A model generated the notes under the pieces. It made no database searches, had not been told where the DNA came from, and worked only from the letters and a program-made list of their open reading frames with translations. A stretch of 64,000 nt of DNA, taken from contig NZ_PUIC01000003.1 in assembly GCF_022750545.1 (NCBI RefSeq), positions 1-64,000 of the forward strand, read 5' to 3'. This stretch comes from Caulobacter sp. CCUG 60055 (GTDB lineage: Bacteria; Pseudomonadota; Alphaproteobacteria; Caulobacterales; Caulobacteraceae). Positions 34,356 through 43,434 of this stretch are shown here, one piece after another. The stretch's first letter is position 1. Each line of letters opens with the position of its first letter. The position numbers and the translations under genes are program-made.

Positions 34356-35984
34356 TCAATTGGGCGGAACCGGGGCGAAATAATTCTGATCTGTACGCTG
34401 ATGTGACCGACGCGACACAACCGCGCCGACCGCGGAGAATCCGATCAACACCCAGAATAGTAGATCGCCCGCGCGGGAAAAAAAGGTCGGTTTTAGTTTT
34501 TCCGGCAACTGCGCGTCGATGAAGCCTTTTTTCCCTAAACCCAGGCTGGCGTCCGGCAGGGGGCGGCCGAACGGGTCGATCACGGCCGACACCCCGGTCG
34601 GCGTCGCCCGCACGATGGGCAGCCCCTCCTCGATGGCCCGGTAGCTGGCCAGGTTGAGGTGCTGGATCGGCCCCGACGTGGCCCCGAACCAGGCGTCGTT
34701 CGAGACGTTGACGATCCAGTCCGCCCGCGCGCCGGAGGCGGCGGCGCCTTCGCGGGTGAAGCCTGGAAACAGGCTCTCGTAGCAGATCAACGGCTGGACG
34801 GAGGGCAGTCCGGGCACGACCAGCGGGCGCGGGCGCGGGCCGGGCATGAAGCCGTCGCCGACATGCACCAGCTTCTTGAACCCGATCCGCGACATCACCC
34901 CGTCCATCGGCATGTATTCGCCGAACGGCACCAGGCGGAACTTGTCGTAGAGGCCGACGACGCGCAGGTCCCCGGCCTCGCCGGCGCGCACCGCCGCCAG
35001 GCTGTTGTAGTAGGTCGGACGCTCAGGCGGGCCGGCGACGCGATAGGCGCCGACCAGCAGGGTCTGGCCGGGCCGCAGCGCCCCGGCGATCGCCGCGCGC
35101 GTCCAGGTCCCGGGGGCCAGGTAGTCGTTGACGGCGGCCGGCACCGCGCCCTCGGACCAGACCACGACGTCCGGAACCCGGGCGCCCGGCCGGGCGGTCA
35201 GGCCGACATAGCGGTCGACGATCGCGGCGAAGCTCTCGGCGTCGTACTTGCTTTCCTGGCGCACGTCGGCCTGCACCACCCGGATCAGGGGCGCGTCGGG
35301 CCGGCTCGGCGCGGGGCGGGAAAGACGGACGAGGCCGAAGCCGTAGAGGCCGGCCACCACCACGCCGGCGGCGGCCAGGGCGCCCAGCGTCGCGCGGCCG
35401 GGCCGGCGGCCCTCGATCAGGCCGGGCGCGGCGGCGGCGGCCACGGTGACCCAGCTCAGCCCGTAGGCGCCCAGGACGCTGGCCGCCTGCGAGGGCGCCG
35501 AACCGGCCCGCCACGCCTCGCCCGGCAGATTCCAGGGAAAGCCGGTGAGGACATGGCCGCGCAGCCATTCGAACAGGCAGAGCACGCCGGCGAAGACGAC
35601 CAGCCGCAGCACGCCGACGGGCCGCAGCAGGCGATAGACCAGCCCCGCCGCGCCCCAGAACAGGCCGAGCCCCCCCGCCAGCAGGGCCAGGGCGATGGGG
35701 GCCATCCAGCCCTGGTTGGCGGCGTCGACCAGGAAGGCCTCGGTCACCCACCACGTCCCGACCGCGAAATAGGCCGTCCCCGCCAGCCAGCCGCGCCAGA
35801 AGGCGCTGCGCAGCGGCTTGGCGGGCTCGGCGCGGTCCAGCAGCCAGAGCATCAGGCCGAAGCCGGCCAGGCCGACGACGAGGCCGAACGGCGGGAAGGC
35901 CAGGGCCGGCGCCAGCCCGGCGACAGGCGCCAGGACCCAGGCCGGCGGCCGGCGCGGCGGACCGGAAGCCGTCGCCGCCGTCAC
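34356..35984 (-). CDS. lnt: Apolipoprotein N-acyltransferase
   Basis: A 542-residue inner-membrane enzyme. Seven or so hydrophobic segments in the first 220 residues are followed by a nitrilase-like periplasmic domain with catalytic Glu in VVWSEGAVPAA, Lys in YDKFRLVPFGEY and Cys in PLICYESLFPG. It adds the third acyl chain to lipoproteins in the final step of lipoprotein maturation. The start is GTG at 35984, overlapping the corC stop (GTGA). Lipoproteins made in this window (entericidin-like, glycine-zipper, OmpA-like, DUF4142) would be its substrates. Confidence 0.94.
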   Translation of the reverse strand: MTAATASGPPRRPPAWVLAPVAGLAPALAFPPFGLVVGLAGFGLMLWLLDRAEPAKPLRSAFWRGWLAGTAYFAVGTWWVTEAFLVDAANQGWMAPIALALLAGGLGLFWGAAGLVYRLLRPVGVLRLVVFAGVLCLFEWLRGHVLTGFPWNLPGEAWRAGSAPSQAASVLGAYGLSWVTVAAAAAPGLIEGRRPGRATLGALAAAGVVVAGLYGFGLVRLSRPAPSRPDAPLIRVVQADVRQESKYDAESFAAIVDRYVGLTARPGARVPDVVVWSEGAVPAAVNDYLAPGTWTRAAIAGALRPGQTLLVGAYRVAGPPERPTYYNSLAAVRAGEAGDLRVVGLYDKFRLVPFGEYMPMDGVMSRIGFKKLVHVGDGFMPGPRPRPLVVPGLPSVQPLICYESLFPGFTREGAAASGARADWIVNVSNDAWFGATSGPIQHLNLASYRAIEEGLPIVRATPTGVSAVIDPFGRPLPDASLGLGKKGFIDAQLPEKLKPTFFSRAGDLLFWVLIGFSAVGAVVSRRSHQRTDQNYFAPVPPN

Positions 35985-36871
35985 GCCGGGGCCGGGCTTT
36001 CCGCCGGACGGGCGTCCAGGGCCGCCGCGCGCCGCACCCGCAGGCGCTTGACGCGGCGCGGATCGGCGTCGGTGATCTCGAAATCGAAGCCGGCGGGATG
36101 GGCGATGACCTCGCCGCGCTGGGGCACGCGCCCCGCCAGGGTCGAGACCAGGCCGCCGACGGTGTCGATCTCCTCCTCCTGGTCCTCGGGCGTCAGGCTC
36201 ACGCCCAGGGCGGCCTCCAGGTCCTCCAGCGGCGCGCGGGCGTCGGCCTCGAACACGCCGCCGGGACGGGCGATCACCTGGGCGGCGGCGGCCTCGTCGT
36301 GCTCGTCGGCGATGTCGCCGACCACCGCCTCGACCAGATCCTCCATGGTCACCAGCCCGTCGGTGCCGCCGAACTCGTCGATGACCAGGGCCATGTGGAT
36401 GCGGCTGGCCTGCATGCGCAGCAGCAGGTCGGCGGCCCGCATCGAGGCCGGCACGTACAGCACCTCGCGGCGCAGGCGGTGCAGCACCGGCTCGGTCCCG
36501 GCCGGACGGCGGGCCTCGTCGGCCAGCAGCTTGAACACGTCCTTGACGTGGACCACGCCGACCGGGTCGTCGAGGGTGTCGCGATAGATCGGCATGCGCG
36601 AGTGCTCGATCTCGACGAACTCGCCGACCACCTCGTCGAACGGCGTGGAGATCTCGATCGCCGCTATGTCGGCGCGCGGCGTCATCACGTCCTCGATCCG
36701 CAGGCTCTTGAACGCCTCGGCCTGGTCGACGATGTCGACGGCGCGATCCGCCGCCGAGCCGGAGGGCTGGGGAACGGCGGCCGGACGGCGGCGCAACCGT
36801 TTGAGGAACGCCCGGACGCCGCGGCTCTTCGGCGGCGTCTCGGGCCTGGGACTCTGATCGTCGCTCGGCAT
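35981..36871 (-). CDS. corC: CorC/HlyC-type CBS-domain transporter-associated protein
   Basis: A 296-residue soluble protein: a basic N-terminus, then two CBS domains (about 60-185: SLRIEDVMTPRADIAAIEIS, then PASMRAADLLLRMQASRIHMALVIDEFGGTDGLVTMEDLVEAVVGDI) and a CorC_HlyC C-terminal domain. It is thought to assist magnesium/cobalt efflux. The ATG at 36871 has only a weak ribosome site; upstream in-frame codons overlap the ybeY side. It lies between ybeY and lnt, the usual order of the phoH-ybeY-corC-lnt cluster. Confidence 0.93.
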   Translation of the reverse strand: MPSDDQSPRPETPPKSRGVRAFLKRLRRRPAAVPQPSGSAADRAVDIVDQAEAFKSLRIEDVMTPRADIAAIEISTPFDEVVGEFVEIEHSRMPIYRDTLDDPVGVVHVKDVFKLLADEARRPAGTEPVLHRLRREVLYVPASMRAADLLLRMQASRIHMALVIDEFGGTDGLVTMEDLVEAVVGDIADEHDEAAAAQVIARPGGVFEADARAPLEDLEAALGVSLTPEDQEEEIDTVGGLVSTLAGRVPQRGEVIAHPAGFDFEITDADPRRVKRLRVRRAAALDARPAESPAPA

Positions 36872-36989
36872 GTGCGCCGGTCTGGCTCCGTTGTGGGGGA
36901 AGGGCCTGCGCCGCTTCCGGACTTGCGAGGCTAAAGCCTTTTTCGCTTCCGTTGAACTGGGAAACGCGCCGGCGCGCCGGGACGCGGCC

Positions 36990-37439
36990 TCAGTCGCGCT
37001 CGGCGTAGGGGTCGGCGACGCCCAGGCTGTCGAGGATGCGCCGCTCCAGGGCCTCCATCGCCTCGGCCTCGACCTCGTCCTGGTGGTCGTAGCCGACGAG
37101 GTGGAGGACGCCGTGCGCAACCAGATGCTGCAGATGGTCGGCCAGCGGCTTGCCCTGGGCCTTCGCCTCGGCCGCGCAGACCCCAAAGGCCAGGGCGACG
37201 TCGCCCAGCAGGCCCTCTGGATTCGGCGGCGCGGGGAAGGACAGCACGTTGGTCGGCGAGTCCTTGCGGCGGAACTGGCCGTTCAGCTCGCGCACGGCGT
37301 CGTCGTCGGCCAGCAGCACCACCGCCGAACCCGAGCGGCCGGCGAAGGCCAGGGCCGCGTCGGCGGCGGCGCGCACGCGGTCGGCCGCTTCGGGCAAGGC
37401 CGCCAGCCAGGCGTCGTCCTCGATCTCGATGTCGATCAT
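36990..37439 (-). CDS. ybeY: Endoribonuclease YbeY (16S rRNA maturation)
   Basis: A 149-residue protein with the UPF0054 zinc motif HGVLHLVGYDHQ and N-terminal INx-RRKD-type sequence (ELNGQFRRKDSPTNVLSF). YbeY is a single-strand-specific endoribonuclease used in 16S rRNA 3' processing and ribosome quality control. The ATG at 37439 overlaps the phoH stop by 4 nt (ATGA). Length is normal. Confidence 0.95.
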   Translation of the reverse strand: MIDIEIEDDAWLAALPEAADRVRAAADAALAFAGRSGSAVVLLADDDAVRELNGQFRRKDSPTNVLSFPAPPNPEGLLGDVALAFGVCAAEAKAQGKPLADHLQHLVAHGVLHLVGYDHQDEVEAEAMEALERRILDSLGVADPYAERD

Positions 37440-38394
37440 CGACGCCCGCCGCCATCGCGCGCCGCGTCGGCGTCGTAGGCCTTGACGATGCGCTCGACCA
37501 GGGGATGACGCACCACGTCCTCGGCGGCGAAGCGGGCCACGGCGACGCCCTTGACCCCTTCGAGCAGGCCGACGGCGTGCGACAGGCCCGAATCGGCGCG
37601 ATTGAGCAGGTCGACCTGGGTCGGGTCGCCGGTCACCGCCATCTTGGCCCCCTCGCCCAGGCGGGTGAGCACCATCTTCAGTTGCAGGCGCGAGGCGTTC
37701 TGCGCCTCGTCGACGATGACGAAGGCGTGGTTCAGGGTGCGGCCGCGCATGAAGGCGATCGGAGCCACCTCGATCTCGCCCTTGTCGCGGCGGCGGCGCA
37801 GCTGGTCGGCCCCGAGGATGTCGGACAGCGCCTCCCACACCGGCGCCATGTAGGGGTCGACCTTCTCGTTCATGTCGCCGGGCAGGAAGCCGAGCCGCTC
37901 GCCGGCCTCCACCGCCGGACGGGTGACGATCAGGCGGTCCACCTCGCCGCGCAGCAGCAGGCCCGCGCCATGGGCCACCGCCAGGAAGGTCTTGCCGGTG
38001 CCCGCGGGGCCGACGCCGAACACCAGGTCGTGCCTGGCCAGCAGGTCGAGATAGCGGGCCTGGGCGGCGGTCTTGGCCGCCACGCCGCCGCGGCGGCCGA
38101 CCGGCAGGGCCGCGCCGCCGGGGCCGGCCTCGCCCGTCCGCGCCGAGGCGATGGCCACGCGAACGTCGGCCTCGGTGACCTCGGTCCCGGCGTCGGCGCG
38201 CCGGGCCAGGGCCTGGACGGCGCGCTTGGCCGCCACCCGGTCCTTGGCCTGGCCCGACAGCGACACCCCGCCGCCGGGGGTCTCGACCAGCACGTGAAAG
38301 CCGTCCTCGATCAGGGCGGCGTGGCGGCTGTTGGGGCCGGAGACCGCCCACAGCGCCGCTTCGGACAGCGGCACGAACTCCTGACCGGCCGAAC

Positions 38395-38398
<4 letters not shown>
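37436..38398 (-). CDS. phoH: PhoH-like ATPase
   Basis: A 320-residue PhoH-family protein: Walker [14 protein letters not shown] near residue 135, Walker [13 protein letters not shown] and GDPTQVDL, preceded by an N-terminal KH-like region. It is an ATPase found with YbeY, probably in RNA handling. The start is TTG at 38398, overlapping the miaB stop as TTGA; the first Met inside the frame is far downstream in the ATPase core, so TTG is the credible start. Confidence 0.93.
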
Positions 38399-39753
<1,355 letters not shown>

Positions 39754-39816
39754 GGACGGCGTTATGGGGTCGCGGGGGGCGCGACGCAAGTTTCGCCCGG
39801 TCGCGGACGGGGCGGG

Positions 39817-40224
39817 TTATTCCTCGATCGGCACGCCGTAGAGTTCGAGCCGGTGGTCGACCAGCTTGTAGCCCAGCTTGCGGGCGATGGCCGCCTGCAG
39901 GGCCTCGATCTCCTCGTCGACGAACTCGACGACCTTGCCGGTCTTCATGTCGATCAGGTGGTCGTGGTGGACCTCGGTCGCCTCTTCGTAGCGCGAGCGG
40001 CCGTCGCGGAAGTCGTGGCGGGCGATGATGCCGGCCTCCTCGAACAGGCGCACGGTGCGATAGACCGTGGCGATCGAGATGTGCGGATCGACTTCGTGGG
40101 CGCGACGGTACAGCTCTTCCACGTCCGGATGGTCGGAGGCCATGGACAGCACGCGCGCGACCACGCGGCGCTGGTCCGTCATGCGCATGCCTTTTTCGAT
40201 GCAGAGTTTCTCGATGCGGTCCAC
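39817..40224 (-). CDS. fur: Fur-family metal uptake regulator
   Basis: A 135-residue Fur protein. The N-terminal winged helix (MRMTDQRRVVARVLSMASDHPDVEELYRRAHEVDP, then ISIATVYRTVRLFEEAGII) is followed by the dimerisation domain with VHHDHLIDMKTGKVVEFVDEEIE, where the HHDH histidines form the metal site. It represses iron-uptake genes with Fe2+ as corepressor. The start is GTG at 40224. Gene position between miaB and rimI is conserved in Caulobacter. Confidence 0.94.
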   Translation of the reverse strand: MDRIEKLCIEKGMRMTDQRRVVARVLSMASDHPDVEELYRRAHEVDPHISIATVYRTVRLFEEAGIIARHDFRDGRSRYEEATEVHHDHLIDMKTGKVVEFVDEEIEALQAAIARKLGYKLVDHRLELYGVPIEE

Positions 40225-40311
40225 GCGGCGAATCCCAGACTGAATGCGGCCACAACATAGGCCGAGAGGCCGTCGAGCAAAAGCCCGGCCCCTCGTGGAA
40301 ACAGGTCCGGC

Positions 40312-40764
40312 TCAGGCCGGCGGCAGCGCCCGCGCCAGGACCAGGGCGTCGGCCGCCGGTCCCCCCGGCCGGGGATAGTAGCCGCGCCGCAGCCCCACCC
40401 GCGCGAAGCCGGCGGCTTCATAGAGCCCCAGGGCGGCCGGGTTGTCGGCGGCGACCTCCAGGAACAGCGACAGCGCCCCGCGCGTCTGGGCGCCGGCCGC
40501 GCCGACCTCGACCAGGGCCCTGCCGCAGCCGCGCCGTCGCACGGCGGGATCGACCGCGAGGGTCAGCACCTCGGCCTCGCCGGCCGCGGCGCGGCACAGG
40601 ATGAAGCCGAGGGCGCGGTCGCCGTCCTCGGCGACGACGCCGAAACCGCCCTCGGCCTCCAGCAGGCCGCGCAGGTCGGCCTCGCTCCACGCCGCGTCGA
40701 AAGCGGCCGCGTGCAGGCGGACCAGGGCCTGAACGTCGGAGGCCTGGGCGGGCCGCAGGATCAC
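40312..40764 (-). CDS. rimI: Ribosomal-protein-alanine N-acetyltransferase RimI
   Basis: A 150-residue GNAT protein: FILCRAAAGEAEVLTLAVDPAVRRRGCGRALV has the acetyl-CoA-binding Q/R-x-x-G-x-G/A motif, followed by LFLEVAADNPAALGLYEAAGFARVGLRRGYY. In this context it acetylates the N-terminus of ribosomal protein S18. The start is GTG at 40764, whose GTGA overlaps the tsaB stop. No Met codon precedes the domain, so the GTG is needed to include the first strand (VILRPAQ). Confidence 0.9.
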   Translation of the reverse strand: MILRPAQASDVQALVRLHAAAFDAAWSEADLRGLLEAEGGFGVVAEDGDRALGFILCRAAAGEAEVLTLAVDPAVRRRGCGRALVEVGAAGAQTRGALSLFLEVAADNPAALGLYEAAGFARVGLRRGYYPRPGGPAADALVLARALPPA

Positions 40765-41408
40765 GGCGGCGAGATCCCGCCGGGAAGCTTGGCGTCCGGC
40801 GCGCGCAGATAGAGCGGCCGGGGCGGCGTCAGGCTGGCGCGCCGCGCGGCGATGCGGGCCAGGGCGACGGGATCGGGGGCCTCGCGCGCCGTCAGCGCCG
40901 CGCCGGGGATGACCCCGTCGAGCAAGGCCGCGCCGGAACCGATCAGCCGGGCCGGGCCGCCGCGCCACAGCTCGGCCAGCCGCGCGGCGGCGACGCCGAC
41001 GTCCAGGGCGTCCGGCGCCATCAGGGCGCGCCCGTCCTCGAACACCTGCAGGTAGACCTGACCGCGCTTGGCGTCGATCACGGCGGCGTTGAAGCCGGGC
41101 TCGTCCGCGGCCAGCGCCTCCAGAGAGCCGATCCCGACGCAGGGCCGATCCAGCGCCAGGGCCAGGGTCTTGGCGAAGGCCAGGCCGACCCGCAGGCCGG
41201 TGAACGAGCCCGGCCCGACGCCGACGCCGATCCGGTCGAGGGCGTCGAAGGCCGCGCCCGCCTCGGCCATGGTCTCGGCGATCAGGCCGGCCAGCCGCTC
41301 CTGATGGCCGCGCGCCATGGGCTCGACATGCGCGGCCAGGGTCTTCCCGTCGCGCAGGACGGCGACGGAGCAGGCGGGCGAGGCGGTGTCGAGGGCGAGG
41401 ATCAGCAC
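40761..41408 (-). CDS. tsaB: tRNA threonylcarbamoyladenosine biosynthesis protein TsaB
   Basis: A 215-residue ASKHA-fold protein: LILALDTASPACSVAVL at the N-terminus, GVGVGPGSFTGLRVGLAFAKTLALAL in the centre. TsaB helps TsaD transfer the threonylcarbamoyl group to tRNA A37. The start is GTG at 41408. It overlaps rimI by 4 nt, the standard arrangement of these genes. Confidence 0.94.
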   Translation of the reverse strand: MLILALDTASPACSVAVLRDGKTLAAHVEPMARGHQERLAGLIAETMAEAGAAFDALDRIGVGVGPGSFTGLRVGLAFAKTLALALDRPCVGIGSLEALAADEPGFNAAVIDAKRGQVYLQVFEDGRALMAPDALDVGVAAARLAELWRGGPARLIGSGAALLDGVIPGAALTAREAPDPVALARIAARRASLTPPRPLYLRAPDAKLPGGISPP

Positions 41409-41417
41409 GCCCGCTGA

Positions 41418-42014
41418 CTAGACGATCTTGCAGGCTTCCTCAAACGCCAGCCGCGGGCTGCGCGCGAACAGGTTCTTGTCGGTGCCGTAGCCGATCGAGC
41501 AGATGAAGTTCGACTTGACCGCCGTGCCGGCGAAGAAGGCCGCGTCGACCCCGGCGTTGTCGAAGCCCGACATCGGCCCGCAGTCCAGGCCCAGCGAGCG
41601 GGCCGCCAGCATCAGATAGGCGCCTTGCAGCGAGCCGTTGCGGAACGCCGCCTGCTCGGTGGAGGCCGCGCCCTTGGGGAACCAGTCCTTGGCGCCGGGA
41701 TTGTGCGGGAAGAGCTTGGGCACGTGGTCGGCGAAGTCGAGGTCGTAGCCGACGATCACCGTGCAGGGCGCCTCGACGATCTTGGGGGCGTTGCCCTCGG
41801 AGGCCAGACCGGCCAGCCGCGCGCGGCCCTCGTCGCTGGTCACGAACACGAAGCGGGCCGGGCTGATGTTGGCCGAGGTCGGCCCCATCCGGGCGAGGTC
41901 GTAGACCTGGCGCAGCAGCGCCTCGGGCAGGGGCTCGGTCCGCCAGCCGTTGCGGGTGCGGGCCTCGCGGAAAAGCTGGTCCAGCGCGCGGTCGTCGAGG
42001 GGGGTGGCGGACAT
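41418..42014 (-). CDS. rutE: Malonic semialdehyde reductase RutE/HadB-type nitroreductase
   Basis: A 198-residue flavin-dependent oxidoreductase of the nitroreductase fold: [69 protein letters not shown] and FICSIGYG. The motif set is like E. coli RutE/YdfG-associated reductases. FMN is the expected cofactor. It is 9 bp upstream of tsaB. The physiological substrate is not known; other nitroreductase roles remain possible. Confidence 0.85.
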   Translation of the reverse strand: MSATPLDDRALDQLFREARTRNGWRTEPLPEALLRQVYDLARMGPTSANISPARFVFVTSDEGRARLAGLASEGNAPKIVEAPCTVIVGYDLDFADHVPKLFPHNPGAKDWFPKGAASTEQAAFRNGSLQGAYLMLAARSLGLDCGPMSGFDNAGVDAAFFAGTAVKSNFICSIGYGTDKNLFARSPRLAFEEACKIV

Positions 42015-42107
42015 CGGCCGGCTCCTATTCGCAACAAGACGGGTTGCTATATAGCCGCGGGCGCCGATTGGCCAGCCCGGCCGGCGCCGGGGCTGGTCGA
42101 GACGCCG

Positions 42108-42689
42108 TCAGAGGGTCTGCTCGACCCCGGTCACTTCCGGCACATAGTGCTTGAGCATGTTCTCGACCCCGGCCTTCAGCGTCGCCGAGGACGAGGGGCA
42201 GCCCGAACAGGCGCCGCGCATGTGCAGCCACACCACCCCGGTCGCGGCGTCGAAGCGGTTGAACAGGATGTCGCCGCCGTCCTGCGCCACCGCCGGGCGG
42301 ATGCGGGTGTCCAGCAGATCCTTGATCTCGGCGACGATCTGGGCGGTCTCGCCCTCGTAGACGTCGGCGTCGTGGTCCTCGGCGCCGGCCGCGCCGTCCT
42401 CGGCCAGGAACAGCGGCGCGCCGGAGGTGTAGTGCTCCATGATCGCCGCCAGCACCGGGGCCTTGAGCTGCGGCCATTCCAGGTCGTGCGGGCGCTTGCT
42501 GACGGTGACGAAGTCGGGGCCGAAGAACACCCGGGCCACGCCGTCCACCGCGAAGATGGCCGCGGCCAGCGGCGAGGCGCGGGCCTCGTCCAGGTCGCGG
42601 AACTCGCGCGCGCCTTCGCCTAGCACGTCGCGGCCGGGCAGGAACTTGAGCACGTCGGGATTGGGGGTGGCTTCGGTCTGAATGAACAT
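42108..42689 (-). CDS. nifU: NifU-family Fe-S scaffold protein
   Basis: A 193-residue protein with an N-terminal Nfu_N domain (MFIQTEATPNPDVLKFLPGRDV) and a C-terminal NifU domain with the cluster-binding CxxC (GACSGCPSSSATLK). NFU proteins hold and deliver Fe-S clusters; Nfu partners with enzymes such as MiaB and lipoate synthase in other bacteria. The ATG at 42689 is preceded by GGAG. Heads the long minus-strand block. Confidence 0.93.
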   Translation of the reverse strand: MFIQTEATPNPDVLKFLPGRDVLGEGAREFRDLDEARASPLAAAIFAVDGVARVFFGPDFVTVSKRPHDLEWPQLKAPVLAAIMEHYTSGAPLFLAEDGAAGAEDHDADVYEGETAQIVAEIKDLLDTRIRPAVAQDGGDILFNRFDAATGVVWLHMRGACSGCPSSSATLKAGVENMLKHYVPEVTGVEQTL

Positions 42690-42845
42690 CGCAAGGAACT
42701 CCGTCGCACGCTAGATGGCCCGCCGAGGCCGCCGGCGCAACGTCCGCCGCGGTTCGTAGAGAGAACGGCGTACTCTGAAAGGCGTCCTTAACACCTTGGC
42801 CCTACACGCTCCTTCTCGTCACCTGCTCAAAAGGAGCTGTTCAGG

Positions 42846-43151
42846 ATGAAATATCCCACCCTCATCGCCGCCGGCTTCGCCGGGGCCCTCGCCTTCGCCG
42901 GCTCGGCCAGCGCCGCCGGCCTGCAAGCCCAGATCGACTCGTGCCTGACCAAGCACGCCAACACCCAGCAGGCCGCCAACGTCATGCTGGAATGCACCGC
43001 CGCCGACGGCAAGCTGTCGGCCTGCAAGGTCGTCGAGAGCAACGCCCCGTCCAAGGGCTTCGAGACCGCCGCCATGTGCGTCGCCCAGGCCCTGCCGATG
43101 GGCGGCAAGACCGGCACCATCCGCGTTCCCGTGCGCTTCCCCGGCGCCTGA
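42846..43151 (+). CDS. Small secreted hypothetical protein (101 aa)
   Basis: A signal peptide (MKYPTLIAAGFAGALAFAGSASA, likely cleavage after ASA at 23) precedes a compact periplasmic domain with four cysteines (DSCLTKHAN, LECTAADG, LSACKVV and AAMCVAQALPMGG) and an end GTIRVPVRFPGA. The last segment recalls the C-terminal TonB_C strand-helix-strand pattern, with 'gKLSaCKVV..Ap..GF..AA' as in TonB-like domains, but it lacks a TonB N-terminus. I do not assign a function. The ATG at 42846 follows AAAGGAGC. A strong terminator lies 124 bp downstream. Confidence 0.8.
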   Translation: MKYPTLIAAGFAGALAFAGSASAAGLQAQIDSCLTKHANTQQAANVMLECTAADGKLSACKVVESNAPSKGFETAAMCVAQALPMGGKTGTIRVPVRFPGA

Positions 43152-43274
43152 CGCGGCGGGACGCCGGGCCCGTCCCGTCGCGGACGGCGCGCCTCGTTCG
43201 GAGCGCGCGCCCCCGTTGGCGGACGGGCCGGCCGACAGATGGGAAGGCTTCTCGGAGTCTTCTCGATCCAAGAC

Positions 43275-43301
43275 GGGGCGGGAGCGATCCCGCCCCTTTT
43301 T
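43275..43301 (+). terminator. Rho-independent terminator after the small secreted protein gene
   Basis: A 9-bp perfect stem (43275-43283 with 43288-43296), 4-nt loop and TTTTT. It implies an untranslated 3' tail of about 120 nt on the 42846 transcript, or a separate short RNA. Confidence 0.85.
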
Positions 43302-43434
43302 CACGTCTGGAGTCTGACTTCGCCGCCGGCCGGAAGATTTTCCAGGCATTCCCGTATCGGCGTTTACTCAACGGTCATTGTCTCGATGCGAGACAGAATG
43401 TCACAGACCTTGCACGGCCATGATGGAGCCACGC

